The notes beneath the pieces were generated by a model. The model saw nothing but the letters and a program-made list of their open reading frames with translations. It had not been told where the DNA came from and searched no databases. From Pyropia yezoensis (lineage: Eukaryota; Rhodophyta; Bangiophyceae; Bangiales; Bangiaceae), in assembly GCA_009829735.1 (NCBI GenBank), contig CM020618.1, forward strand, positions 7,194,627-7,258,626: DNA of 64,000 bases. The letters are read 5' to 3'. Position 1 is the stretch's first letter, and each line of letters begins with the position of its first letter. Shown one piece after another: positions 1-10,339 of this stretch. The position numbers and the translations under genes are program-made.

Positions 1-7
1 CGTACGC

Positions 8-160
8 ATGCAGAGTCAAGGGCATACCGAGGCCTCGGTGGTTACGAAGCGGACGACGGTATTAACAGCGGCGACCGCAGCCGCTGGGGTTGCGACCGCC
101 CTAGCGGCGCCAGCGGCCGCAGCGGCGGGCGCCGGAGCAAAGGCGACGAATGCACTGTGA
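8..160 (+). CDS. Short Ala-rich open frame, possible last exon
   Basis: A frame starting at the ATG at 8 gives about 50 residues ending at TGA 158-160. It begins MQSQGHTEAS and is then almost entirely Ala, Thr, Gly and Val. The frame is also open to the left edge, so it could be the end of a longer gene. No family is recognisable. In GC-rich DNA such Ala-rich frames arise easily by chance, so this is a weak call. Confidence 0.15.
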   Translation: MQSQGHTEASVVTKRTTVLTAATAAAGVATALAAPAAAAAGAGAKATNAL

Positions 161-540
161 CGTAACTGTACCAGTACCAGAGATCCGTAAAGGTCATAAT
201 GCTACAAAGGTTGCTGGCAGGGTCGATCAGATAGACACTGCTTAGTTGCCTCAGCAAAAGCCGACCGCTTGGTAACGGCCGCAGAAGACCATGCAGCGGA
301 AGACATACCATCCCTTCTTTGCTGCGCCCAGTCATAGATAATCTGACGAAGAGAACGGCAGCTCACAGACAGTCAAATCGCTCCTTGCTCGCTACGGATC
401 TTGTCATTTGACGTGCACATGAAGAAAGGAGACCACTAGATGTGTGCTAGCAGGAGAGAATAAATGTATTGTAACACTTAACTACACGACGCTTAGGAAG
501 CTGGGCAAGTGCATACCCGATTAGCTTGGCCCCGAACCGA
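161..540. other. No gene seen
   Basis: About 380 bases without a convincing coding frame, repeat or RNA gene. Base composition is less GC-rich than in the neighbouring element. Confidence 0.4.
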
Positions 541-783
541 CTGGCCTAGTGAATGTTTGCGTGCTTCTGGAGCAATCGCGTAAATACGCGCGTACTACTT
601 TGACCGAAATATCGCAGTATCCCAAACTTTGTCTCATGGCGACAATAACAACAACAGACCCACAACAGGCCAATGGCATGCCTTAGATGGCGCACCACTG
701 GCCAATGAGTGCTCGGAGTTAGTGTGGAACTAGTGCGATCTGGGACTTTCTCGAGATTTCTGCTCACATCGAAGAGGGAACAG
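541..783 (-). repeat. Left arm of an inverted repeat flanking element A
   Basis: The reverse complement of this stretch resembles 11395-11600 on the other side of element A. Shared blocks include CATGAGACAAA (reverse complement of 628-638, and 11545-11555) followed by a similar TGGG/CGGGGA-ACTGC stretch, and an upstream CATTGG/TATTGG block. The match is diverged, so the two arms are old copies of a dispersed repeat, or ends of an older element, in opposite orientation. Element A landed between them. Confidence 0.45.
779..783. repeat. Target-site duplication of element A, left
   Basis: AACAG directly precedes the 5' LTR and is repeated exactly at 11287-11291 after the 3' LTR. A 5-bp duplication is normal for Ty3/Gypsy integrase. 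It shows that A is an undisturbed single insertion. Confidence 0.9.
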
Positions 784-1146
784 TGTAGCAATATGGTTGG
801 CCGTATTGTAACCTTAATATTAGGGGGGCTACGTCTAACCCTTAACTTCCAATTTGATAGTTCGTACTGGTCACGGTATCTATAAGTTACGTATGACCAG
901 AGGGACTTGCATCTTGGGGTGGAGGGTAGTTAGTAGTGTCTCCGAGGGTTTATAACGTGGGGGCCGGCGGCGAATCCACCGCCGGCCAAGGTAGAACAAC
1001 AAACCCCTCCCATTTGGGCTCCCATCTTGGTCCCGTGGCTTGCGCTCCAAGGACAGCAACCTTGGCCACCCGGTGACGTTGGTGCCGATCCCCCTTGGTG
1101 AGTGTTCCCTGAGAGTGGACGTGCGACGGATCCCTATTGTGCTACA
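784..1146 (+). repeat. 5' LTR of element A
   Basis: This LTR is 363 bp, starts TGTAGCA and ends TGCTACA, a perfect 7-bp terminal inverted repeat. It differs from the 3' LTR at four sites (two near 793-803, one near 832 and one near 1067). A possible TATA element, TATAAG, lies near 881 and a second TATAA near 950. A GC-rich hairpin follows at 962-987. Transcription of gag-pol should start inside this LTR; the exact start is not visible. Confidence 0.95.
962..987 (+). promoter_or_regulatory. Conserved GC-rich hairpin inside the LTR
   Basis: GGCCGGCGG and CCGCCGGCC form a perfect 9-bp stem around an 8-base loop. The same hairpin is present in the other LTRs of the family; in B and C one arm has GGCCGGTGG, which still pairs through a G-U wobble. 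It lies shortly after the TATA-like sequences, so it may be in the transcribed R/U5 region. Its role is inferred. Confidence 0.5.
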
Positions 1147-1147
1147 T

Positions 1148-1165
1148 TGGTGGAACAGCAGGGGA
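1148..1165 (+). other. Primer-binding site of element A
   Basis: TGGTGGAACAGCAGGGGA starts one base after the 5' LTR. TGG at its start matches the CCA end of a tRNA. B and E have TGGTGGAGCAGCAGGG, so A carries one substitution. The primer tRNA would end in GCTGCTCCACCA; I cannot name it, and it is not the usual initiator-Met type. Confidence 0.8.
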
Positions 1166-1371
1166 CGGGTTTCCGTCACCCTTGTGGTGACGCCGTCTTC
1201 GGCCCTGGCACACGGATAGGGATCCGGTCCTTTTCTTGTACTCGTGGTGTTGCGACCTGATCGATTGTGTTGAGTTTTTACCTGTGACTGTGATCAACTG
1301 TTACTCTCCCCAATCTACCCCCTCGCTCTCTTATTCGTGGTGATTGTTACGTCGGTTGACTGATTGTGACT

Positions 1372-3555
1372 ATGTCTACCCAAGAGACGGGGAACGTTCA
1401 AGATGACGGATCGGCGTCGACGCCGACCCCGGAGGTGACTACGGGAACCGAGATCGGGAACCCGATCGACAACATTGAGACGCCAATGCTCTCAGGTGCC
1501 GGATCGACGTTTGGCACGGCTCGGACGGCAGGAGGCGGGGGCCCGCCTCAACTGTCGTCGACCGACCTCACTCCGCCGCCTCCTTCACCAGGGGATTCCC
1601 TGATGGCATCATTGGCCCGCATCGAGGCCCGGTTTTCCGGACTCGACGCTCGCCAGAATCGGACGGAGGACGCGATGGCAGTGTTGATGTCAACACGCCA
1701 CACGACGGGACCCCGTCGTGTTCCTCCCACACCAGTACGGTTCGAACCGGCCGGACTACTTTCGGAGTCCACCAGGGTCAACCCCGGTGTTGCTACTCCT
1801 GGACAACCCCCGGACACAATGGGGTATGGATCCGACTCGTCGGCAGAGTTGGAACGGAGCCACACGGAGCGATACGCTCGGAGCACCCGAAGCGGACTCC
1901 GCGGACACGACCCGGCGGATACTTACGCCGGTGGAGAGTCGGTTATTGGCGGAGGGGGTACCCTCTCACAGTATCCCCACGACGAAGGAGGCCAGGCAAC
2001 TCGGGTTCCCGAAGTGCCGACGCCTGAAGTACCATCTTCAGTGGTGGAAGCTATGACCGCGCAGGTAACTGCGAGCCTACTGAAGCGGATGGAGTCCGAT
2101 GAGTTTGCTCATCAACTGGCGAAGCGACTGGATATCCAGGACGCTGACACGGAGATCGTCAACGAGGTCTTCCGGTCGGTACTGACTCCCGAACGTTATC
2201 GTTTGGAGGACCGCTCTACCACCGTATCGGAATCGATGCGTAATACGTCGCATCGGGCGATCCGCTCTATGCAGACCCTTATGAAGGGAGTCCCTATGTT
2301 CGGGGGGCCGAACGGACGCCCGTTGGCAGTCATCGGCTTCTTGAATAGCTTCAAGGCAGCCGCGGACAAGGCGCTCGTCAACGAGGGGCTGGCCCTGGAG
2401 ATCCTCCCGTTCTTTGTTGATGAACGGGTGCGAGGCATTCTTCGCCAGGCATCCCCGATGCCGGGAATGAGGGTTGCGGCCACCCCCATGGATTACCGTG
2501 GGATTCTCAAGGAGCTGCTGAGCAGTTACCTCAGTGAGGACAAGTGCGAGGACCACTACCGGGCCCTGCGCACTGCCACCGCCCAGAGCTGGGAGGATGA
2601 GGAGATGTTTGGACGCCGGATCCAAGAGCTCGACTACGAGCTGGGGAAGCTCCTCGGTGAAGGGGAACTACGGGCCATCCTGTTCGCAGGAGTACCCAAC
2701 TACGTGCGGATATCCGCACGGGGCGCCAACACGGCACGGACAAACTTCAGTCGACTGATGCATATGTGCAAGTCCCTAGGGGACGCCTACCGGGTTCTAC
2801 ACCCGGAATGTTCCTTGGCCCCGAAGCCCAAGGGTGAGGGAGGCAAGCCCAGTCTTACCCCGGTACCGAGGCAAGAGAAGTTGGAACGTAAGGCCGCACC
2901 AGTACTGGTGGCGACCGAACATACCCCTACGGGCGAGGATGAACCTCTAGTCGACCAACAGGGCCACCTGTTGCTACCGGCGACGCCGGTGATTGATGAA
3001 CATGGTACGGTAGCGTACATCGCCCCGGCTGGAACCCAGTTCCAGGTCAACGAAGGAACGGGACGGCGCGTCCCGTATGTGCGGACTACGGGGTACTCCC
3101 CGGTGACGGGTAGCCCTCACCAACCCTTGCCAACATGGGCGGTGCGCACGGAGGCACCTCCGCAGATTGCGGGCCGACCCAACCGGTTGGGGGAGTCCAT
3201 GTTCCGGTTGACCCAAGGACCCAAGGCCTACCAGGGAGCAGGCACTCGGGCGCCCGAGGGAGGCAACCGCAGCTACGGGGCTACCCCGATGCGAACTCAA
3301 GGGGGGACCGGCACGTCCGGATGTATGTTGTGCGGGGATCCCCAGCACTGGGTGTCTTCCTGCCCACTTATCCCCGAGGAGTCTCGGAGGGCAGCGGCGC
3401 AACGCAAGGCATCCACAGGGGGGTATCCCGCCAGAGAACCCGGACCCGCACCGGGTAGGCAGCCAGCTCCAATTGGAGTACTGGCCGTCGAGGAGGCACC
3501 TCCTCTGCCGGATGGCCCGGCGGACAGCCCCCTACCAAGGGCGGGAAACGAGTAA
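1372..3555 (+). CDS. gag: Gag polyprotein (capsid and nucleocapsid), element A
   Basis: This ORF of 727 residues starts at the ATG at 1372; the frame is open slightly upstream but without another ATG. The first ~220 residues are Ser/Pro/Gly-rich and disordered. A helical capsid-like region follows at about 290-470 (blocks FKAAADKALVNEGLALEILP and RTNFSRLMHMCKSLGDAYRV). Near residue 650 there is one zinc knuckle, CMLCGDPQHWVSSC, of the CX2CX4HX4C type that binds RNA in nucleocapsids. It is uninterrupted and nearly identical to gag of B. It ends in the sequence GCG GGA AAC GAG TAA, which holds the frameshift heptamer described separately. Long frames on the opposite strand inside this gene are shadows. 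Confidence 0.93.
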   Translation: MSTQETGNVQDDGSASTPTPEVTTGTEIGNPIDNIETPMLSGAGSTFGTARTAGGGGPPQLSSTDLTPPPPSPGDSLMASLARIEARFSGLDARQNRTEDAMAVLMSTRHTTGPRRVPPTPVRFEPAGLLSESTRVNPGVATPGQPPDTMGYGSDSSAELERSHTERYARSTRSGLRGHDPADTYAGGESVIGGGGTLSQYPHDEGGQATRVPEVPTPEVPSSVVEAMTAQVTASLLKRMESDEFAHQLAKRLDIQDADTEIVNEVFRSVLTPERYRLEDRSTTVSESMRNTSHRAIRSMQTLMKGVPMFGGPNGRPLAVIGFLNSFKAAADKALVNEGLALEILPFFVDERVRGILRQASPMPGMRVAATPMDYRGILKELLSSYLSEDKCEDHYRALRTATAQSWEDEEMFGRRIQELDYELGKLLGEGELRAILFAGVPNYVRISARGANTARTNFSRLMHMCKSLGDAYRVLHPECSLAPKPKGEGGKPSLTPVPRQEKLERKAAPVLVATEHTPTGEDEPLVDQQGHLLLPATPVIDEHGTVAYIAPAGTQFQVNEGTGRRVPYVRTTGYSPVTGSPHQPLPTWAVRTEAPPQIAGRPNRLGESMFRLTQGPKAYQGAGTRAPEGGNRSYGATPMRTQGGTGTSGCMLCGDPQHWVSSCPLIPEESRRAAAQRKASTGGYPAREPGPAPGRQPAPIGVLAVEEAPPLPDGPADSPLPRAGNE
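3543..3549 (+). promoter_or_regulatory. Candidate -1 ribosomal frameshift site GGGAAAC at the gag/pol junction
   Basis: GGGAAAC has the X XXY YYZ form and is in the correct phase: gag is read GCG GGA AAC GAG TAA, and a -1 slip enters the pol frame, which is open from here. The same heptamer in the same phase is found in B (42057), E (60353) and the unrelated family D (19053). Downstream CCGGGG (3568) and CCCCGG (3600) could form a stem, but the spacer of 18 bases is longer than usual. An alternative is re-initiation at the pol ATG at 3564, eight bases after the gag stop. Confidence 0.6.
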
Positions 3556-3563
3556 GAGGAAGG

Positions 3564-6500
3564 ATGACCGGGGGGCGCTGGGGTAACCCAGGCAAGCCAC
3601 CCCGGAGTACCGCGGGGAAAGCCCCACGGAGAGCGCGGTTGAGCCGACGCCGCATCAACCCCCGGGTACACCTTCCGGCCCCGACGACACGGCGTCAGGG
3701 GATTGATGACCAACCACCAAGGTTGGGAGGAGAGGACGGGATGCCCCGTCAAGTTGAACCAGCCAAGGGCCCTGTCCAGGATGCCCGAGCTACACCGGAT
3801 ATCGGGGTAGGCCACGTACTGTTCACCTTGGAGAACTTCAAGGTATCAGCCACACTGGGGGTTGACCCCCAGTCGACACGATCGTACTACCCTGTACTGG
3901 ATACAGGGGCTGGACCCAACCTTATCCGGAAGGATACCCTCCCAGACAAGTGGCTTCCGCGAGTCAGAGTGACTCGGGGACCCACCATCAAGGACGCGAA
4001 TGGTCGCCTCATTCGTACGACCGCAGCGATGTCGCTGCGGGTTACCATCGGGGAACTCACCACGGAAGTCGACTTCCTGGTGTGTGAGACCCTATCGGTG
4101 CCCTGCATACTGGGGTGCACCTTCATCAACGTTCACGTTGATGCAATCCGGCCAGGCCGGAGGACCGTCGAGCTTCAAGAAGCCGACGGGACGAAGCGAG
4201 GACACACGGCTATCGTCAGGGACCTGACGCTACAAGGGAGCCACTTTAACGTGGCTGAGGTGTACGCAAGTGTCGAGCCGAAGACACTTCGGTTGGCCAA
4301 GCGAACTCGCTTTGAGCCGTTGTCGGAGACAGTCCTCCCGGTTAACTGTGACCTCGCAGGCATCTGCAGAGTCAAGTCCAACTTGCGGACGTACAAGCGC
4401 CATGGGTTGACCATGGCCAACGGTCTCATAGACCTCCCATCAGGAGGGTCGTCCCTCCTAGTGATGGCGAACTATCGCCGTAAGGCAGTCACCCTCCCGA
4501 AGGGAACTATCCTCGGGATTGCCGAGCTCTACGAAGGAGATATCCTTACCCCTGACAAGGAAGGTCAAGTGGACCCACTTGAGGTGCTGGCGGTCGCCGA
4601 GACCACCGAGCGACAGCAACCCGATGACGGGAAGCCTAGTCGACCATCATTACCGGCGGATATTCCGCCGAAGGACCAAGAAGCATTGAAGGCACTGGCC
4701 GAGGCTGACCTCGACCACCTTCCCCCTTCGGTAGCCGAAGGGGTACGACGGATGCTAAGAAAGCATGACGTCATGTGGACAGGCGGGGCTTTGGGTACCA
4801 TTGGGGCAACCCAACATCGTATTGACCTGGTACCAGGCGCACGCCCCGCCCGGTCACAACCGCACCGAGCGGGACCTATGCAACGAGAGATCGTTGATGG
4901 AGAAGTGAAGAGGATGAGTGAAGCTAAGGTGATCCGACCTTCGATGTCGGAGTGGGGTGCCCCAGTCGTTATTGTACCGAAGAAGGATCAAACCCCTCGG
5001 TTTTGCATCGATTATCGACGCCTCAACTTGGTTACCAAGAAGGACTCATACCCTTTACCAAGGATGGATGAATGCATCGACTCCCTGGGGGAAGCTACGG
5101 TGTTTACCACCATCGACTGCGATGCCGGATACTGGCAGATCCCGGTGGCGGACGAGGATATCCCCAAGACGGCATTCGTCTGTCACAGTGGAGTGAACGA
5201 GTTCCTAAGGATGCCCTTCGGATTGTCCAACGCCCCCGCTACATTCCAGCGGGCTATCGACATTATACTGTCGGGGGTGAAGTGACGTAGCTGCCTAGTG
5301 TACCTCGATGACGTCATCGTCTTCTCGCATAACATGGATGACCATGTGCAACATGTTGACGAGGTACTCACCCTCTTGAGGAACGCCGGGGTAACCCTGC
5401 GTCTGAAGAAGTGCGCCTTCTTCCAACAGACGGTCGAGTATCTGGGCCACCAGATAACCCCTGGTAAACTAGGGGTACTCGAAGCCAATACCCGGGCACT
5501 CCGGGATGCTCGGTTCCCTAACACCCAGACGCAGCTCAAGAGCTTCCTGGGAATGTGCAATGTATACCGACGGTTCGTCAAGGACTTCGCTCGGATAGCT
5601 AAACCGTTAACGGTTCTTACGAGCAGTACCTTACCCAAGGTACTCCAACCCCCTTCGCCTAGCGAAGAGGAGGCATTCGAGTCGCTGAAGCGAGCCCTAC
5701 TATCCCCACCCGTCCTTGCGTTACCGCACAGACGGGGTACCTTCGTCATCGATGTCGATGCGTGCGATACCCAGGTGGGATGCACCCTGTTACAGGGGGA
5801 GACGTTGATCGGTTCCGATAACGTTATCCCGGACCTACGTCCGGTAGGGTACTTCAGCCGGACACTCAACCCGGCTGAGCGGAACTATAGTGCAACCGAG
5901 CGTGAGTGCCTCGGAGGTATATGGGCAGTGCAACTGCTCCGTCCATACCTGGAGGGTTCCAGGTTCATCGTGAGGTCCGACCACGAACCCCTACAATGGC
6001 TCCTCAACCTTGGTGACAAGGATTCCGATAGCCATGGGAGACTAGCCCGATGGAGGCTAAAAATGGCCGAGCACGACTACCGTACCGTGTATAAGGCTGG
6101 GTCAACCCACCATCTCGGAGACGCATTGTCTCGACTCGACACCCCGAGCGGGGATACCCGCCCGGTGGACGAGGACATCCCGGTGGTACCGGTCTGCATG
6201 GTGGGTAACGCTACCCAAGGTATGGTTGACCATACCATGGCACACCGAGCATGCCCACTAACCCTCGCGGACTTCCGCGAGGCACAAGCCAATGACGACG
6301 ACTGTAGACGTCATCGCGCTAACCTCCTGGCCGGTACGGCCGGCATCTTCTCCGAGAACGAAGACGGACTCATATACCGGCGGGCACCCGCCGATGGACG
6401 ACATCAAGTCGTGGTTCCCGTTTCCTTACGGCAAGCCGTCATGGAACGAGAGCACGAGAACCCTACAGCCGGACACCCGGGGGGTTCACGTATGTTCGCA

Positions 6501-7730
6501 GCAATGCGAAGGTTCTTCTACTGGCCAGCAATGGCCGTCGACGTGGTCGACCACGTAAGGGGATGCCACCCCTGTGCACGTAACCGCATGAGTCTACATA
6601 GGCAGGCGTCTGCCATGAAGCTATTCCCACCCGATGGGCCCAACGAGCAAGTCGCTATCGACATACTCGGGCCACTTCCGGTAACGGAAGAAGGGAACAG
6701 GTACATCCTGGTCATGTCTGACCGCTTCACTAAGCTGTCGCGAGCGGCAGCCATCCCGAATGATACGGCATACACCATCATGAACGCAGTGGTTGACCAC
6801 TGGATCAGTGCATACGGAGTCATGAAGCAACTCCTCTCCGACAACGGAGCAAACCTTACGTCAGCATTCTGCACTAAGGTCCTGGGTATGTTCGGTATCG
6901 AACCACGTCGGGCATCCGACTACCACCCGCAAACCAACGGGCAGGTCGAGCGGTTCAACCGCACCATCGTTAAGATGCTACAGTGCTACGTGGCCGAGCA
7001 CACGAACACTTGGGACAGGCTTCTGTCCGTACTCACCCTGGCATACAGTGCCAGGCCACATCGGAGTACCAACATCGCCCCACTGGAGTGGGTCATGCCG
7101 ATGGGCGTCGGTAATCTGACGCTGCCACCCGGCAGGTGCACTCGGTATGATACACCGAAGGGCCGACCGGCCGAACGTATACACCTAGCTTGGTTGGCCA
7201 AGCTATCGTGGATGATTCCTAAGCTCAAGGGTGCCCTTGACAGAACACAACTTCGATACAAGAAGAACTTCGACGCCCGACTACGGGTGCGCAACGCTAC
7301 CCTGATGACAGGTGACTGGGTGTACATCAGACACCAGAAGTTCCGGGGGAACAAGCACATGCAACCGGTCAAGGGACCGTACCAGATTCTCCACAGAGAT
7401 GACCACTCTGTTATCTTACACTCCGATACGGAGATCCAACGCATCAGTGTGAATGATGTCACACCTGCTCCGAAGCCGGAACAGCCTCAGCCGGTACCGG
7501 CTGGGTTGCTACAAGAAGCTCTTACAACCCACCGGTCAGATGACCCGGTGGGACCGGATGGGATTCCATACCAAGTAGAGAGCGTGGTCGGACACACCGA
7601 CCCGAACCTACCAGGACCCTGGTACGTCAAGGTTATGTGGGTCGGATGCGACTCACCCACCTGGGAACAGGCGGCAAATATACCCCGCCAACTCCTCATG
7701 CCTTACATGAGGCGACGACGCCTACTGTAA
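3564..7730 (+). pseudogene. pol: Pol polyprotein of element A, one nonsense codon
   Basis: The domain order is protease, reverse transcriptase, RNase H, integrase and chromodomain, all in one frame. Visible motifs are protease DTGAG, RT block FCIDYRRLN and YLDD, RNase H IDVDACD and the RSDHEPL block, and integrase HHCC, the D in AIDILGPL, the D in SDNG and the E in GQVERFN. A C-terminal chromodomain ends in the region of GPWYVKVMWVG and SPTWEQ. A TGA at 5283-5285 replaces the Trp just before YLDD; the frame is otherwise open to TAA 7728-7730. Breakage within the RT palm should abolish reverse transcription unless the stop is read through. B carries the intact equivalent. Confidence 0.92.
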
Positions 7731-7968
7731 CAACCCAACCGACACCGACTTCGGCTGTTGGGGGGTGAGGCTTATACCTACTAAGTAGGGTGTGACATGG
7801 TTACGGCAGACATAGGTTTCTAAGTCAAATCAGACTTAGGTTTCTAAGTCGAACCAAGCTTAGGCATCTAAGTAAAGTCAAGCTTAGGTAACTAAGTAAA
7901 ACTTGAACCTTAATAAGTTAACTTAAAGGTAAAGGCTAACTTCGATAATATCGAAGTAACGAGGGGGC
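7731..7968. other. Convergent region between pol and the antisense ORF, with short repeats
   Basis: Pol ends on the left and the antisense ORF ends on the right, so transcripts converge here. The stretch 7805-7920 is AT-richer and contains repeated CTTAGG and CTAAGT units (for example TTAGGTTTCTAAGTC twice, then diverged forms), which are also close inverted copies of one another. It is a plausible place for polyadenylation signals of both transcripts. No ORF is seen. Confidence 0.5.
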
Positions 7969-10339
7969 TTACACGGGGGGATGACCTCCCCAAGCCAAGA
8001 CACAAAGTGAGGGAGGATGACCTCCCCAAGCATGAACCAACCGGAAGAAGTTGGACGGGAGGCAAGGCACCACTGAGCCAGAAGGGGTACTCCCTAGCGC
8101 AGCACCTGGGGGGATATCCCCCCAGCTAACAGAGAGACCCTCCCGCATTGCGCGGGAAACAAGGGCGTCAACGCCCTCATACCAGAGACGAGGGCTCCCG
8201 TCTTGTATGACAGGGGCGGGAGCGGACACTGGCGCAGCCAGAGGAGCCAGAGGAGCCGACACGGCTACCACCGGAGCCGGTGGCACCTGATACGAGGCTC
8301 GGTAGGACCCTACCGAAGGGGCTCCACCGTAACCCCGGCGGGGCTCCGCCCGACGACGGGACACCTCACGCTCCCCACCCGCAGAGCCCCAATCTCTGGG
8401 ACGACGGCCAACCGCCGCCTGTATCGGGTTACCGAACCACGGGGCAAGGACCTGAAGAGGGTCATGGATAACCATGGGAATACCCAGGTCAGGAACGGCC
8501 TCGGTGGACGCCCACCCATGGCAACTAGGCTCACCCGGCTGAGTACGCCGGATACGCAACGAGTGACGAGGCAAGGGGGTAGCCCCAGCCTGCGGGTCCC
8601 GGTACGGGGGAAGGGCCAACACCCCAACCCAGTTCACGGCATCGTGAACAGCCAGCAGGGCCTCGAACTCCCGGGCCAACCCGGTCTTGGCAGCTATCAG
8701 GTCCACGCCCAACTGCGCGATGTGCCGACGGACACCCGTCGGAAGATGAAACAGGCGCCCCTGCCGGCGGACGGACAGCAAGAAGGAGGACGCCTGCCCG
8801 AGGGTAACCTCAAGGGTGAAGGTACCCTGCAACGGGTGGACCGGCCGGGAGGCCAACACACTCCCGAAGTATCGGAGACAGGAGCCGGTGTCAAACCGGA
8901 AAGCAGGGGCGGGTTCCCACCCCTCCTGCCATAGCGGCGGGCGCACGGGAGTGTATACAGGCGCACGACCGTTGCCCGTCTGCAATGCACACGTTATATC
9001 GGTGCGGAACGCATCCGCCATGACACCATGGTTACGTCGCCAGCTCGACGCCGACCGAATTCAAACCCGCCATAGGCGGGTAGGGAGCAGCCAACGACAG
9101 ATACGGGGGTACCCCCGGGTAGTAATCAAAGTCGGGATACCGACCGGTATCGCCCACCGTCTCCCCGAACGCAACCGGCGCCGCCGCCGCCGCAATCCCC
9201 CGAGCACTAGCCGGGTAGTCAATCTCCCGCGGCAACGCGGGGGCAATCAAGTCGCAGACCCCGAAGTTGGGGTCGAGGTAGACCTCACCCCGTCCCACCC
9301 GGGTGCGCCAGAGCTGCGCATGCCGGTCGTCCGGCTGACTCAGGACCCAATGGTGTTCCACCCGGACCGCGTTCGGCTGGTTGACCAGCCGCACCAGCTC
9401 CCGCTCCCAACTCGGGTCCACCTTGACGCGCCGGGAGGACTCTCCACGGGGATGCGGCGGGTGGAAGTCCACCCGCATCCGCCCACCGGACTCCATTGAC
9501 TCTTGCACAGTGAGGCCTCGAACCCGAGCCACCAGGTCGGACATCGACATGGCGGGTTGACCCGCCGCCACGGCGACGCCGCCACCCAACGGGGCAACCC
9601 GGGCAGGACCAGGAAGAATCGGGGGCGCCGGGGGATGCCCCACCGGCAGAGGGGCCGACGCCGGAGGTGGACGAGGCCGAGGAGGAAGAAGAAGGGCGGG
9701 CGCCCGCCCGGAGTAGCTCCCGGTGTCAACCGCCATGGGGGAAGGAGCGTCTTGACCGCTCGACGCCCGCGGCACCGCGGGTAGGGTACCGGCGCCGGCA
9801 CCACCCGTCGACGTAGCCCCCGCCTCGGAAGGGGAAGGCACTTGGACAGCCTCCGGAGCCGAAGCACCGGCCGTGCGGACACCCGCACCATCTTGACTCG
9901 CCGCACCGGGTGTCGCACCGCCACCACCACCCGCGTCAATGTCGGGACCGCCTTGAGGAGTCACCGCCCGGACACCCGGACCACCTTGCCCAGCCGGACT
10001 CGGCCGGGAATCGCCACCTCCGCCGCAGGGCGGGCCATTTTGGGGTAGCTGCGGTGAGCCGGCACCGGCACCAGGCTCCATCCGGGCAGCCGGCAGAGAG
10101 GGGGTAGAAGCCGCCACGCGCGGTTGACCGCCGGGTTGACCTCCGGCCGACGGCACCGTCGTGCCGCTGCACACGGACGACAGTCCTCCGGCCGACAGAC
10201 GGACGGACACCGCAGGCTCGTCGTCTTCAGACGAGCTCACCCCGTAACGCGCGGCGTCAGGACCGACAGGCGCGTCGTCCTCCATCTCCTCCCCGATCAG
10301 GAGGTCTTCCTCCTCTTCAAGCACCTGGGGATAGGACAT
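7969..10339 (-). pseudogene. Antisense ORF of element A, unknown family, broken
   Basis: This is the counterpart of the intact 815-residue ORF in C. The N-terminal part runs from the ATG at 10339 to about 9032 and the C-terminal part from about 9021 to 7969. They are split by a 4-bp insertion near 9058. A 322-bp deletion at about 8094 removes the original C-terminus and joins the frame to an unrelated short tail. The deletion endpoints in C are two near-identical 11-mers, CCAGGGCAGCA and CCAGCGCAGCA, which explains it by recombination between short direct repeats. The N-terminal third is acidic and then Pro/Gly/Ala-rich; the rest looks globular and Trp/Tyr-rich. I do not recognise a family. 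Confidence 0.8.

Noticed and set aside
2077..2625. 182-codon minus-strand frame inside gag, kept at the same length in A, B (40591-41139) and E (58899-59447)
   Set aside because: It lies entirely opposite the conserved capsid region, so its openness follows from gag codon constraints. Its sequence has no domain and no promoter context.
5183..5869. 228-codon minus-strand frame inside pol, also in B and C
   Set aside because: It is the antisense shadow of the RT/RNase H coding region; composition is Ser/Arg-rich with no domain.
7969..10339. Antisense ORF as a retroviral-type envelope gene
   Set aside because: It is on the opposite strand, and I see no signal peptide, transmembrane helix or cleavage site.
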